DNA of 64,000 nt, from the NCBI GenBank assembly GCA_020637335.1, contig JACJWC010000018.1:31648-95647 (forward strand). The letters are read 5' to 3'. Below, one piece after another: positions 27,935-37,337 of the stretch. The notes below the pieces were generated by a model. It worked only from the letters and a program-made list of their open reading frames with translations. It made no database searches and was not told the origin of the DNA. Made by a program: the position numbers and the translations under genes. Position 1 is the first letter of the stretch, and each line of letters begins with the position of its first letter. Source of the DNA: Acidobacteriota bacterium. Lineage in GTDB: Bacteria; Acidobacteriota; Holophagae; Acanthopleuribacterales; Acanthopleuribacteraceae.

Positions 27935-28957
27935 ATGACTGTCCCAAAAATTTTAGTTACCGGTGGGAGCGGATTCCTGGGCCGCCAAGTTATCAAGGCC
28001 CTTTCTGCAGCGGGTGATGTGGAACTGATTGCTTCCTGTCGCAACCCCCAAAATCAGTATCCCCTGGCCCAGGAGTGGCGCATCGGCGACCTGCGAGATG
28101 CCGAATTTCGCAAGCAAGTGGTTCAAGGCATTGACGTTTTGTGCCATTGCGGAACGTGGGCTTCCATGTGGGGTCACCCCATCCAAGAGCGCGAAAATTT
28201 CTTTCTGCCCACGTTGGATTTGTTTGAACAGGCCATCCAGGCGGGTGTGAAACGAATTGTGCTTACCTCCGCCGTTTCGGTTAGCAATCCGCCTTTGCCC
28301 GGAAAAAAAGGCATTGACACGGCAGCACTGGTGAAAAGATCCTACTGGCCACACCTCAATTACCTGATCGATATTGACAGTTGGATGAAAGCCAACGCGC
28401 AGCGCGGAACAGATATGATCGTCATGCGCCTCGGCCACTTTGTCGGTGCAGAAAATAGCCTGGGCCTGGTGCCCGCCATCCTGCCACGCATGAAAACCAG
28501 ACTCATGCCATGGTTAAACGGCGGCCAAAAGCGATTGGCTTTGGTGGCTGACGAAGATTTGGGGCGGTCCTATTATTTGGCGGCTACGGCAAAAAACCTG
28601 GAGAAATACGAAAGCTTCAATATTTGCGGACGGGAGTTCCCAACCATGCGCGAGTTCTTAAATTTTCTGGCTCGGGAAACGGGCCTTCCCAAGCCGATGT
28701 TTTCGGTGCCGTATGCGATGGGCTATGCCTTTGGTTGGCTGATGGAAAAACTGTATCCCTTCCTGCCAGGCAAAGCACCGTTTTTGACCCGTTCAATTGT
28801 TTTACTTAGCGAGGACTGGTATTGCCCCAGTGAAAAAGCGGCCCAAAAACTGGGTTACATTCCGCAAAAATCGTGGCGCGATGCGGTACGCGAAAGCCTC
28901 CAACAAATTAAGGACAGTCACTTTCCATGGCCACACTTGGCCCAAACATCCAAATAG
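27935..28957 (+). CDS. Extended SDR (NAD-dependent epimerase/dehydratase-like)
   Basis: A 340-residue Rossmann protein with the extended-SDR nucleotide motif GGSGFLG (~10-16) and LTSAVSVSN holding the active-site Ser. The YxxxK motif appears altered: the corresponding segment reads NYLIDID, with no Lys four residues after Tyr, so catalysis may differ or be lost. Substrate unknown. The start codon is embedded in a TGACTGTCCC motif (27936-27945; ATGACTGTCCC), and another copy of the motif lies near the 3' end (28911-28920, encoding DSH). It starts 6 bases after the TetR gene. Confidence 0.83.
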   Translation: MTVPKILVTGGSGFLGRQVIKALSAAGDVELIASCRNPQNQYPLAQEWRIGDLRDAEFRKQVVQGIDVLCHCGTWASMWGHPIQERENFFLPTLDLFEQAIQAGVKRIVLTSAVSVSNPPLPGKKGIDTAALVKRSYWPHLNYLIDIDSWMKANAQRGTDMIVMRLGHFVGAENSLGLVPAILPRMKTRLMPWLNGGQKRLALVADEDLGRSYYLAATAKNLEKYESFNICGREFPTMREFLNFLARETGLPKPMFSVPYAMGYAFGWLMEKLYPFLPGKAPFLTRSIVLLSEDWYCPSEKAAQKLGYIPQKSWRDAVRESLQQIKDSHFPWPHLAQTSK

Positions 28958-28965
28958 GAGAATTT

Positions 28966-29511
28966 ATGCGCCTACCCATTGGCCATCACATAGACCCCAT
29001 CGAATGGTCAGACCTTCACGGAAAAAACATCGCCATTCCAAACTCCAAATTAATTACCCATTTACAATTCAGGCGATTTGCGGGCTGTCCTATTTGCAAT
29101 CTGCATTTGCAATCTTTCGCAAGGAGACATGCGGAACTGAAAAACAATGGAATCTACGAGGTGGCGGTGTTTCACTCCTCCGCCCATGACATGATGTCCT
29201 ACCAAGGCGATTTACCTTTTGAAGTCCTTGCAGACCCGCAAAAACGGTTGTACCAGTTATTCGGCGTGGAAACCAAGAAAGCCGCAAGCTTGCACCCCAG
29301 TGCGATGGTCGCCGCGGCAAAAGGCTTTTTTAGCAAAGGCGTGAAGTTACCCCCGCCAGGCGAAGGCATTGACGGTTTACCTGCCGATTTTTTGATTGGG
29401 CCAGACGGAAAAATCCTGGCTTGCTACTACGGACAACACAGTAACGACCAGTGGTCCGTCGATACAGTCCTGAAACTGGCCCGTGAACCATTAGCATCCT
29501 TATTTGCCTAA
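28966..29511 (+). CDS. AhpC/TSA-type thioredoxin-fold protein
   Basis: A 181-residue protein; the start at 28966 has TAGGAG overlapping the stop of the SDR gene. The active-site-like motif FAGCPICNLHL gives a CxxC in a thioredoxin fold, followed by FEVLADPQKRLYQLFGV and a C-terminal GLPADFLIGPDGKILACYYG typical of AhpC/TSA relatives. No signal peptide is present, so it is cytoplasmic. Peroxide or disulfide reduction is likely. It is the last gene of the TetR-SDR-peroxiredoxin-like unit. Confidence 0.85.
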   Translation: MRLPIGHHIDPIEWSDLHGKNIAIPNSKLITHLQFRRFAGCPICNLHLQSFARRHAELKNNGIYEVAVFHSSAHDMMSYQGDLPFEVLADPQKRLYQLFGVETKKAASLHPSAMVAAAKGFFSKGVKLPPPGEGIDGLPADFLIGPDGKILACYYGQHSNDQWSVDTVLKLAREPLASLFA

Positions 29512-29532
29512 GCAGCCTTCAACGGCTCAGGC

Positions 29533-30495
29533 TTAAGATTTAAGGATTAACTTGCCGCAAAAGAGACCCTGCCGGTAGGTCTCAAATGCTTTGGGCAGTT
29601 CTTCAAAGCGAAAGGTCTGATCGATATGACATTCCGTTTTCCCAGCCAGGACCCACTCCGCTAGTTCCCTCAGATTGCGATTGGTTTTCAGGGCAATTAC
29701 TTGCCAGGTCTTGGGTGAACGTGAGAAAAGGGAGCGCAGAAAACATTCAAGCAAACGATTCATGTGGCCGCCAACGGTTATAAAGCGACCATGGGGCGCA
29801 AGGACTTTTCGAAGGTCTGCCACGGAATGCGTGGTCATAACATCCAGGATTCGGTCAAACGATTTGGGCAGGGTCGTGAAATCGATTTCGCGATAGTCGA
29901 GACACGTTTCAGCGCCCAGGCGGGTCAAAACCTCCCATTTTTCACGCTTATCGACCGCCGTCACCCGCAAGTCGCGATCGCGCAAAAGCGGCAACAAAAA
30001 CGTTCCCACTCCGCCACCGGCCCCGTTTAAAAGCACCGTGCTGCCCGGTTTGAGATCGGTGTGTTCCAGAAGATGAAAGGCCAACATGCCAGCTTGCGGC
30101 AAGGCGGCTGCCTGTTCAAAAGAAAGACCCACTGGCATTTGGGTGAGCGCTTTTTCTGTCACTACCACCTTGCGCTGAAATGCGCCAAAACCAGAACTGC
30201 TGAGGTCCCCGAATACGCGGTCCCCAACTTTGAGTTGCTGTGTATTTGGGCCTACCTCAAGAATGGTACCGGCCAGATCACAGCCAAGCACGTGGGTTTT
30301 TGGACGGGAAAGTCCGTTCAAAACGCGATTAATGAAGGGGCGACCCGCAAGTAAACCGTCATCCCAATCATTTAGGGAAGCGGCTGCCATCTCAACCAAA
30401 ACCTGGTCCCGTTTCAGGGCGGGAAGGTTGCGCTCCTCCAGCGAAAGTTGTTCAGGTCCGCCATATTGGCGGTAAATCCAAGCTTCAGTTTTCAT
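29533..30495 (-). CDS. Zinc-free MDR oxidoreductase (quinone reductase/alcohol dehydrogenase-like)
   Basis: A 320-residue medium-chain dehydrogenase/reductase. It has the GroES-like N-terminal domain (SLNDWDDGLLAGRP, GCDLAGTILEVG) and the NADPH-binding motif NGAGGGVGTFLLPL. Catalytic zinc ligands are absent, placing it with quinone oxidoreductase-like enzymes. It likely reduces enones or quinones with NADPH. It converges on the peroxiredoxin-like gene and lies 22 bases from the propeller gene on the same strand. Confidence 0.88.
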   Translation of the reverse strand: MKTEAWIYRQYGGPEQLSLEERNLPALKRDQVLVEMAAASLNDWDDGLLAGRPFINRVLNGLSRPKTHVLGCDLAGTILEVGPNTQQLKVGDRVFGDLSSSGFGAFQRKVVVTEKALTQMPVGLSFEQAAALPQAGMLAFHLLEHTDLKPGSTVLLNGAGGGVGTFLLPLLRDRDLRVTAVDKREKWEVLTRLGAETCLDYREIDFTTLPKSFDRILDVMTTHSVADLRKVLAPHGRFITVGGHMNRLLECFLRSLFSRSPKTWQVIALKTNRNLRELAEWVLAGKTECHIDQTFRFEELPKAFETYRQGLFCGKLILKS

Positions 30496-30517
30496 GGCCG
30501 TTCAAAACGGATTGTCC

Positions 30518-31339
30518 TCAAGGAACTTCCGCCACAAACACCAATCGGCTGGCATCGGCAGACAGGGCGAGACGGGAAATGTTGGTGAGTTGGCTCTTAG
30601 AAAAATCGCCACAGGGTCGCCAACCCATCTTATCGTTCCAACGAAAGAGCTGGGCGCCGTCGCCCATGATCAAATGGTTTTGCGGGGTCCAGAGGAAATC
30701 TTCGCTTTGACCCAAGGCCGGTGCCCAGGCATAGTGTTTGCCGTTTTCATAACGTCGAATGGAACCCGATTCGCCTTCTTTCAGCAGGAAAGCAAAGCCC
30801 GACCCATTGGGGTCCGCCTGCATACCCCTACCAATATTTTCGGCAATCACCGTTTGGCCTGTAGGGGTTATTAAGTCCAAGTGGTTGGGTTCACCCAAAA
30901 CAAAGGCAATTACCTCCTGATTTGGCAAGGGCAGGTAATAGCCAATCCCCTTACTTTCGGGGAACAGCACTTTGTCCTTTTTGGACTTTAAATCAACGGT
31001 CCAGATCCGCTGGGTGGAATCGGGTTCTACCCGCACACACCAAAAAGAGTGGCCATCCGCACTCAATCGCGGTGAGTACTCGCCAGTAGAAAATTCTGCC
31101 ACGCACTTGGTTTTTCCGGTTTTGGCATGGACCTTAAAAACATCTGTTTGGCCCTTGTTGCGGTCAGATGTGAAGAGAACCCAATCGCCCATAAAACTGG
31201 GTTGATTATCATAGCCGGGTTTAAACGTAAGCCGTTTAAGGGTTTCGACTTTGGCTTCGCCGGCCGACGAATCCCAATCCACAGCAAAGAGTTCGGTATT
31301 TACGGGTTCCTGGAAAAGAAGCAGACACATCAGCCACAT
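30518..31339 (-). CDS. Secreted TolB-like (PD40) beta-propeller protein
   Basis: A 273-residue protein. The start is the ATG at 31339 with GGAGG five bases upstream, not the GTG at 31351. A short hydrophobic N-terminus (MWLMCLLLFQEP) may be a signal peptide. Repeats such as DNQPSFMGDWVLFTSDRNKGQTDVF, YSPRLSADGHSFWCV and RLALSADASRLVFVAE are PD40/WD40-like blades found in TolB. Probably periplasmic. No partner genes of the Tol-Pal system are nearby; function unknown. Confidence 0.75.
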   Translation of the reverse strand: MWLMCLLLFQEPVNTELFAVDWDSSAGEAKVETLKRLTFKPGYDNQPSFMGDWVLFTSDRNKGQTDVFKVHAKTGKTKCVAEFSTGEYSPRLSADGHSFWCVRVEPDSTQRIWTVDLKSKKDKVLFPESKGIGYYLPLPNQEVIAFVLGEPNHLDLITPTGQTVIAENIGRGMQADPNGSGFAFLLKEGESGSIRRYENGKHYAWAPALGQSEDFLWTPQNHLIMGDGAQLFRWNDKMGWRPCGDFSKSQLTNISRLALSADASRLVFVAEVP

Positions 31340-31738
31340 AAGAGCCTCCACGCATTTGAGCCCAACTTTAACACCGGCCAGCAGGGCAGCCCAAGTAATT
31401 ACCCGGAGCAGCGAAAATGAAAGAGACAGTCATCATAAGACCCTGATAGCGCAGAAAAAGGTTGAGGCGAGTAAGCTCGGTTCAAAACAAAGCTGCGCGG
31501 CCCTGCGCCAAAGTCCAACGACCGCCGAAGCCAATTCAGCCATCCGTCTAAACCTACCTGACGAAAAGGAACGGGTTCACCAGACTTTAATTCGTTCCAT
31601 TGGTGACCCCAAATTGGGCCTTCGGCGGGCAAAAACCGAAAACGAACCAATGCGTATGGAGAATACGGGAGGCGGTTTGGCAATTAAGTCGCTAAAAAAG
31701 TTGATTCACTTGTCTTTTGGACCCTGTTTTCACCTGTT
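31340..31738. other. Gene-free stretch with a partial repeat motif
   Basis: No supported gene. It contains GAGACAGTCA (31424-31433), a one-mismatch copy of the regional motif. Open frames on both strands here lack ribosome sites and family similarity that I can see. Confidence 0.45.
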
Positions 31739-32224
31739 ATGGCGTTAATGCTGCTGGGCCTAGCGTTCTCCTTCATTTTCCTTTTTCTGTGCGAAGGAAT
31801 TATTCGGCTTTTCCAGCGGCGATGCCCAATCCATCATCAGCCGATCCAGAACCAAGAGCTGGACTGGACAAAACGTACCATTGAATCTGATCTGGTGAAA
31901 AAGGCTTTCGCTGCCGAATACCGACTGGCCCGACAGGCTGACTTCCCCCATACGATTCGATGGCCAACTTGCCATTTTTCGCCGGGACTTAATCCAACTG
32001 AAGCCCGCTATTGCTCAGAATGCTTGGGAGAGGAGGAAAAATGGGTTAAGGAAACATCTGCTTTAGAAACCCAAAAAGTGGCTGTCCTTAACGCAAAAGG
32101 CTGGACAACCTGCCCTTGGTGCCACTTCCGATTTCAACCGGATCCACAAGAGCCGTTGCCTAGCCGACATACCCGTTGTGGCCACAAGATCCATATCCAG
32201 TCCGATTCACCGGATACAATTTAA
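31739..32224 (+). CDS. Small membrane-anchored protein with zinc-ribbon-like Cys pairs
   Basis: A 161-residue protein not assigned to a family. Residues ~2-22 form one hydrophobic helix. Cys pairs follow: CPIH (~29), YCSEC (~91-95) and a C-terminal CPWCHF...RCGHKI arrangement that looks like a zinc ribbon. No good ribosome site precedes the ATG at 31739 (an alternative ATG is at 31748), so the start is uncertain. A small ORF follows after 37 bases. Confidence 0.6.
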   Translation: MALMLLGLAFSFIFLFLCEGIIRLFQRRCPIHHQPIQNQELDWTKRTIESDLVKKAFAAEYRLARQADFPHTIRWPTCHFSPGLNPTEARYCSECLGEEEKWVKETSALETQKVAVLNAKGWTTCPWCHFRFQPDPQEPLPSRHTRCGHKIHIQSDSPDTI

Positions 32225-32261
32225 GATCGGCCAACTCCATAATCATTATTTAGGAGCCAGT

Positions 32262-32516
32262 ATGTTCAGAGAAATTAAGGTTTGGAAATGGATTTCTGAG
32301 ACCAGGTCAATGTGTTTTGTATGCTTCGAAGACTTGGAATCCGGAAAATTCCACGTTCAAAGCGCCGATTTTTACGATGCTACCAGGGAAGATTCGCAAT
32401 ATCTAAATGATCAGAAGCTGACTTTGTTTAGGGAAAACCCACCCAATTTGCGCACCGAAGGATACGACTCTCTGAGTTTGGCCATAGAAGCCCATGAACA
32501 GGCGTTTTCCGAGTAA
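32262..32516 (+). CDS. Small hypothetical protein
   Basis: An 84-residue soluble acidic protein beginning MFREIKVWKW, with AGGAG at 32252-32256 setting the start. No motif or family recognised. It may be co-transcribed with the Cys-pair membrane protein upstream. Confidence 0.6.
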   Translation: MFREIKVWKWISETRSMCFVCFEDLESGKFHVQSADFYDATREDSQYLNDQKLTLFRENPPNLRTEGYDSLSLAIEAHEQAFSE

Positions 32517-33134
32517 GCCAGGGGTTTGATTGAAAGGGATATAAACCAAATGGCGTTACTTTCACGCCTTTAGGCGCAATCCCTGAAATTATCCTCCGCC
32601 TTTTTTCTTGGAAAGTTGGGGACAGTCACCATTTCGCGCAACGCAGACAGCAGGAAAGCAGGAAAAGAAATCGCACGTTTCGAAGCGAAAATGACCGGAT
32701 AGCACCCATCAGCCATTATGGAGAAAGATCCACGCCTTGGAATTCATACGTGGTTCAAGAATTAGACCCTGGTGAAAATTTTTTTGCCATTGATGTGCGC
32801 GGCAAGAAAGAGAGGCACCCTAGTCTAGCTTCCCACTTATGCCCCAAAATTCTTAGGGTTAAAAATAAAAAATATTGATCCAATCCCCTAACAAGCTTTA
32901 AGGAAAAAAGCCTTTGTTGGTGACCCTTTGACGGGGGTTAACTGAAATTATCAGGCCTTCCATTCTCCCCATGTAAAAAAATTTTCTTGCAATTACCCGC
33001 CTGAAGGGCCCACATTGGAATAAGCCAAAAGCTACTGCAAAATCGTGAGTTAGCTTAACAATTTGAACCGCAGAGGGGCGTTGTTCGAACAGCTAGAGGT
33101 GCGCCCATTTGCCCAACGCCAGGGAGGAATGAAT
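32517..33134. other. Gene-free stretch with one REP motif copy
   Basis: About 600 bases without a supported gene. One copy of GGGGACAGTCA lies at 32618-32628. The rest is AT-rich; no tRNA, terminator or promoter could be assigned with confidence. Confidence 0.5.
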
Positions 33135-33599
33135 ATGAAAATAATTATGACGTTATCAACACTTGCCTTTGGTTTAGCCCTGCTCGCCCAAACCAGCACG
33201 GAAAAAGAGGTGCTTAAAACTATCGTGGATGGGAACCAATACACCATGAAAAACCTGACCGGACCAGGCGATGGAATTTCCAAAAATGGATCACTCGAGT
33301 TTTGGTCGAGCGGTGGTTTGCTCCAAGAAGTCCCGCCCAACGATACGGGCGGTTCATGGGACGTTTTCAAAATCTATCCCAAGCATATCCAAGTCATTAC
33401 GCTCGTGGAAGGCCAAGCCGCGGTGGCTATGTACTACTCGGAAGGCAGCTTGCAACCCAAGGGCGGTGCTCTGGCCAGCCACTACCTGACTCGCGTCATG
33501 GAAGTCTATGTGAAGGAAGACGGTAAATGGAAATTACGCGCTGCCCATTGGTCACCCATAACAGGCGGCGGTGGAACGACGCAGACCGCAATCGAGTGA
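33135..33599 (+). CDS. Secreted NTF2/SnoaL-like protein
   Basis: A 154-residue protein; the ATG at 33135 has GGAGG at optimal distance (33123-33127). Signal peptide MKIIMTLSTLAFGLALLAQ. The mature part ends with the pattern AAVAMYYSEGSL...SHYLTRVMEVYVKEDGKWKL (quoted in pieces), typical of NTF2-like DUF4440/SnoaL proteins: small-ligand binding or an isomerase-like fold. Periplasmic or secreted; function unknown. Confidence 0.72.
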   Translation: MKIIMTLSTLAFGLALLAQTSTEKEVLKTIVDGNQYTMKNLTGPGDGISKNGSLEFWSSGGLLQEVPPNDTGGSWDVFKIYPKHIQVITLVEGQAAVAMYYSEGSLQPKGGALASHYLTRVMEVYVKEDGKWKLRAAHWSPITGGGGTTQTAIE

Positions 33600-33634
33600 A
33601 GAGCCAGCGCCTTTTCAACCTCATGTAAAAACGT

Positions 33635-33686
33635 CCAGCTCCTTTCTGCTCAACTCAACTCCACACAACGAGCGGAAAGGAACTGG
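33635..33686. terminator. 17-base hairpin after NTF2-like gene
   Basis: Arms CCAGCTCCTTTCTGCTC (33635-33651) and GAGCGGAAAGGAACTGG (33670-33686) pair over 17 positions with two G-U pairs; loop 18 bases. No T-run follows, so it is either a weak terminator or a structure affecting the lectin gene 58 bases downstream. Confidence 0.45.
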
Positions 33687-33743
33687 AGGCCAAATAAAAA
33701 CAAAGAAAATCCCCCTTAACCAAAACACAAAGGAGCAAGTGTT

Positions 33744-35498
33744 ATGAGGAAACGGATGATCAAAACCTACTTTTGTTTAAGTTTGTTGGTCGCCATCAAT
33801 CAAGGCTGGGGCCAAACGATAAGGTCCCTTGTTCAAGAAGGATTTCAAGACACCTCGGAGATTTCACTAAAAGGAGATGCAGGACTCGTAAGCCTGTCCA
33901 ACGGGGTTAATATCAGGCTCACCAGTGCCAGTGCGGCCAATACAGGCGGCTTTTACTCCAACCAAAAATTCCCCCTGGCCAATTGGCATGTTTATCTGGT
34001 CTTTACCGTAACCAACCCGGGCGGTTTCAACGATGAATGTGGTGGCGAAACCGGGGGTGATGGCTTGGCCTTTGTGATTCAAAATGGAACAGCCTTAGGC
34101 GAAGGGGGTGGCGGACTGGGCTACAAGGGAATTGGCTCTAGTGTTGCAGTAGAAATGGATACTTGGTGTGGAAGAGGCACCAATGATCCGAGCCCGAACC
34201 ACATTGGCATCCTGACCAATGGCGATACGGTTCACGCAACCCTGCCAACCGCGAATACCAGCAAACCCTTTTTAGATGGGACCAACCATGTCTGGATTGA
34301 CTACATGAATGGGATCATGCAAATCCGCCACAGCCAGGACGGCAGCTATTCTAAGGAACCGTTAATTTCGTATGCAATTGATGTCCCGGGAATAGTGAAT
34401 AGTAAAGAGGCCTAATTCGGCGTGGTCGCATCATCCGGTGGTGCCTTTGAAAACCACGATATGTCGAAATTCACCTACCATGAGCCGATACCCGCTGCAG
34501 CTTTTGTGGATTCTCAAACGATTCGAAGGGATGCCTCGGCAATCCTGTTTCCCCATCCCAATTCCGATTGGATCAACAACAACCCCAAGGACGAACTGGT
34601 CTGGGCGGGCGAATTGTATAAAGAATGCGACCTATTTGCAGGCGGTGCCGTTGCTGAAAGCGAGGTTGCTTGGCCCACCTTATTTGGTTTCAATCCAGAT
34701 TGGGTTTCAGTAAACGACACCTACAGGCTTTCACGGGCCTTTAAATCCAATTTTTTTGGGACACGGTCTTATGCCATGGCTTTGTGGATTCCGCCGTCGC
34801 TCAAAACCCTTTCCAGCACAACACCTTACACATTCTTCAATCGCTGGCTTTTGCACATCCCTAAACAAGCAGGCGGTTTCACAGGAACGAAAAAGGTTTA
34901 CAACCGGGGAAACACAAGCACTACTATAACTTTTGCTGGTTACCATGATGATGGGTTCCGCTATGCCACTGTAGCGCCCACACTGGCTGCAAAAGCCACA
35001 AAATATTACCCGATGTACGGGTCAAGCGGGCTTTTTAACGGGTTAGATGACTTGATTTCGCACATTGCGATCTACGAGACGGAACCCCAAACCGAAGTTT
35101 CTCTACTCTACACATCCAGCAAGACCCAATACGGTGCCTGGGCCGATGCCATCGACATTGCCAAAGGCCTGGATTCAGGCAGTATCATGGAAATGGACGC
35201 CAGCGCTGAAGCTTACACGGATGGCGTTGCCATCCTCAATCTGCGCGAAGAAACCACCACTCGGGTCTGGGTCGTACAAAAAGATCGGGTCAGCGGTGCG
35301 ACGTATGCCGAAGCCGTGATAGGCGATGTCCCGCCCGGCGGAAAAATCCTGGCCATCCTCTCCAACTTCGTCCTTTGGCGGCCCAACGCCGTCTGCTCCT
35401 TCGAAACCAAGGACAGTTCTAAGTCAATCCAAGTGCTGGGTCTTTCGTTTAACGGCTTTGACCTCTTTGCGCCCAAACCGGTCCAAAGAAAAGACTAA
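33744..35498 (+). pseudogene. Secreted L-type lectin-domain protein interrupted by an in-frame TAA
   Basis: One continuous frame of 584 codons apart from a single TAA at 34413-34415. Residues 1-~28 are a signal peptide. The first ~250 residues form a legume/L-type lectin domain (GGDGLAFVIQNG, SVAVEMDTWCGRG, NHVWIDYMNG). The TAA falls exactly at the conserved Tyr of the final strand: IVNSKEA-stop-FGVVASSGGAFENHD, where relatives read AYxGFxAxTGG. The part after the stop (to 35498) keeps good coding character and holds a second module of unknown family. Options: a recent nonsense mutation (TAT/TAC to TAA), a sequencing error, or readthrough. A good ribosome site (AAGGAG) precedes the start. A GTG at 34422 could restart translation but has no clear site. 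Confidence 0.8.
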
Positions 35499-35524
35499 TC
35501 CACCACCAATTCCTTAACCCAAAC

Positions 35525-35569
35525 CGGACAGTCACTTGTTCGACTTCACTGGGAAGAAAAGTGACTGTC
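35525..35569. repeat. REP palindrome with two GGACAGTCA motifs
   Basis: GGACAGTCACTT (35525-35536) and its exact complement (35558-35569), loop 21 bases, followed by TTCTTTC. It has the same arm layout and loop length as the palindrome at 21113. It sits right after the lectin gene and may also end its transcript. Confidence 0.8.
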
Positions 35570-35627
35570 CTTCTTTCGAGAGTGGTAGGATGTGCGCTTA
35601 GACTTTGAACCGTGAAACGGAGAGGTT

Positions 35628-35855
35628 ATGACCGAGCAAGAACCTGAAACCACCGAGCCTAGCGAAAAAGGTGATGCGTCAGAAAAGAAAGAAGCGAGCG
35701 GCAAACCGCACGGTTATCGTCCCAAAACCTGGTTCACCGAAGGAACCGGTGCGCCACAAAAAGGTCAACGCAGCATGAGTTCACCCGCCAAAAAAGCCCG
35801 CAAGACCAAAAGTAAAATGGCCAAAAAATCGCGTATGACCAACAAAAAAAAGTAA
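35628..35855 (+). CDS. Small Lys-rich basic protein
   Basis: A 75-residue protein with a short acidic Glu/Ser/Thr N-terminus (~1-25) and a strongly basic tail of Lys, Ser and Arg (SPAKKARKTKSKMAKK and a final run of Lys). GGAGAGG precedes the ATG. Composition suggests nucleic-acid or ribosome association, like small histone-like or stress peptides; no family recognised. Confidence 0.6.
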   Translation: MTEQEPETTEPSEKGDASEKKEASGKPHGYRPKTWFTEGTGAPQKGQRSMSSPAKKARKTKSKMAKKSRMTNKKK

Positions 35856-36023
35856 ATTCTGCCGGTTAAAGCTTCGGTCAATTTCTAAATCCCACGCATT
35901 TCGCCGCGCCTTTTTAGCCTGGATGTCATCCGCTGGGTTTTAGGCAATGGGAACCTCGTAAAAGGATTCAGACCACCCTTCAAGTTCGGATTCCACCTGC
36001 TAGGCTATTTGAAGGAGGCATTA

Positions 36024-37151
36024 ATGAAACCCTTTTCCATTCAAATACCTGATGCGGAATTAGCCGAATTAAAGCTCCGTCTTCACAAAACACGCTGGCC
36101 TGTGGGACCACCGGCAAGCGATTGGTGGTATGGCGTGCCACAGCCGTTCATCGAGGAAATCCACCGGGCCTGGAAAGTAGATTTCGATTGGCGCAAACAG
36201 GAAAAATACCTCAACACATTTCCTCAATTCATCTGCCAAATTGAGGGCCTCGAAATTCATTTTGTTTATCAAAAAAGCAGCCGGCCCAACGCTATTCCCC
36301 TTCTCATTTGCCACGGATGGCCCAGTTCCTTTGTTGAACTTTTGGAGCTGGTCGAACCGCTGACGAATCCGGGTCCTGGACAACCCGCCTATGACGTGGT
36401 CATTCCTTCCGTTCCTGGTTTCGGTTTCTCCACATACCCCGAAGAAAAAGGCTGGGTCGCGGTTGAAAACTACTTTCAGAAACTAATGATCCAATTGGGC
36501 TTCCCCCGGTTTTTGATGCACGGGACCGATGTCGGTGCACGCATAACCTCGGCCATGGCGCTCCACCATCCCGACTCTTTGTTGGGGATTCACATTGCCT
36601 CGGTCGATTTGGAATGGCCCAATCCCCTGCCAACCGATCTAACCCAGGAGGAACTCAACTATTTGGATCGGATCGCCCACTGGGAGAAATCCAAGGGCGC
36701 TTATGCCGAAATCCAAGCCACCACACCTCAAACGATTGCCTATGCGCTCAACGATTCACCGGTGGGATTGGCCGCCTGGATCGCAGAAAAATTTTATTTT
36801 TGGCGCGACCAAACCCTGCCTTTTTTGGAATGCTTCCCGATGGACAAACTGCTTACCAATATTCAGCTCTACTGGGTCACGCAAACCATTAACAGCTCCA
36901 TGCGCCGTTACTTTGAAGGTCGCCACCGGGCATTTTCTCCAGTTGCAGCGGATCAACCCATCACCACCCCAACTGCCATATCCATGTTTCCCGGCGAAGG
37001 CGACCTCCTCGTGCCACGGACATTTGTTGAGCGGATGTACAACCTCGTCCAATGGACCGAACCCGAGACCGGTGGTCATTTCCCCGCCCTGGAAAATCCC
37101 CAAAAACTCCTGGCCGACCTCTACCAATTCACCCAGTTGCTCAAGCTGTAA
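36024..37151 (+). CDS. Epoxide hydrolase, EHN-alpha/beta-hydrolase type
   Basis: A 375-residue enzyme. AAGGAGG at 36012-36018 fixes the ATG at 36024. Residues ~1-108 are the EHN N-terminal domain typical of microsomal-type epoxide hydrolases; the alpha/beta hydrolase core has the oxyanion motif HGWP (97-100), nucleophile Asp169 in HGTDVGA, and C-terminal His ~352 in TGGHFPALE. It should hydrolyse epoxides to diols through an ester intermediate. No signal peptide. Natural substrate unknown; nothing in the neighbourhood indicates one. Confidence 0.92.
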   Translation: MKPFSIQIPDAELAELKLRLHKTRWPVGPPASDWWYGVPQPFIEEIHRAWKVDFDWRKQEKYLNTFPQFICQIEGLEIHFVYQKSSRPNAIPLLICHGWPSSFVELLELVEPLTNPGPGQPAYDVVIPSVPGFGFSTYPEEKGWVAVENYFQKLMIQLGFPRFLMHGTDVGARITSAMALHHPDSLLGIHIASVDLEWPNPLPTDLTQEELNYLDRIAHWEKSKGAYAEIQATTPQTIAYALNDSPVGLAAWIAEKFYFWRDQTLPFLECFPMDKLLTNIQLYWVTQTINSSMRRYFEGRHRAFSPVAADQPITTPTAISMFPGEGDLLVPRTFVERMYNLVQWTEPETGGHFPALENPQKLLADLYQFTQLLKL

Positions 37152-37180
37152 AACCAACCCCATGTTCCCCTGACCACCGA

Positions 37181-37264
37181 TCAGACCCTTTCGCTATTTT
37201 TCGCGCCTTTCGCGGTTCTTTTTTTTCTACCGCGAAACACGCAAATGCCGCGAAAGGAGTAGAC
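37181..37264. repeat. Palindromic CGCGAAA repeat, copy A
   Basis: Starts ATCAGACC, then CCTTTCGCGGTTCTTTT and the near-complement ACCGCGAAACACGC...GCGAAAGGAGTAGA (in pieces). It is one of three related imperfect palindromes in 2 kb (also 37997 and 38999). It lies between the epoxide hydrolase and DUF1697 genes and could form a terminator-like hairpin. Confidence 0.8.
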
Positions 37265-37337
37265 CGGCGTGCCCCGATCCATGCATTTGGTTTTGCGGAT
37301 TAAAAAAGAAAAACTTAGATTGGTGTGGGAGTAACCA

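Noticed and set aside
31399..31683. 94-codon minus-strand ORF
   Set aside because: Upstream of the propeller gene on the same strand but without a ribosome site or recognisable motif; left as intergenic.
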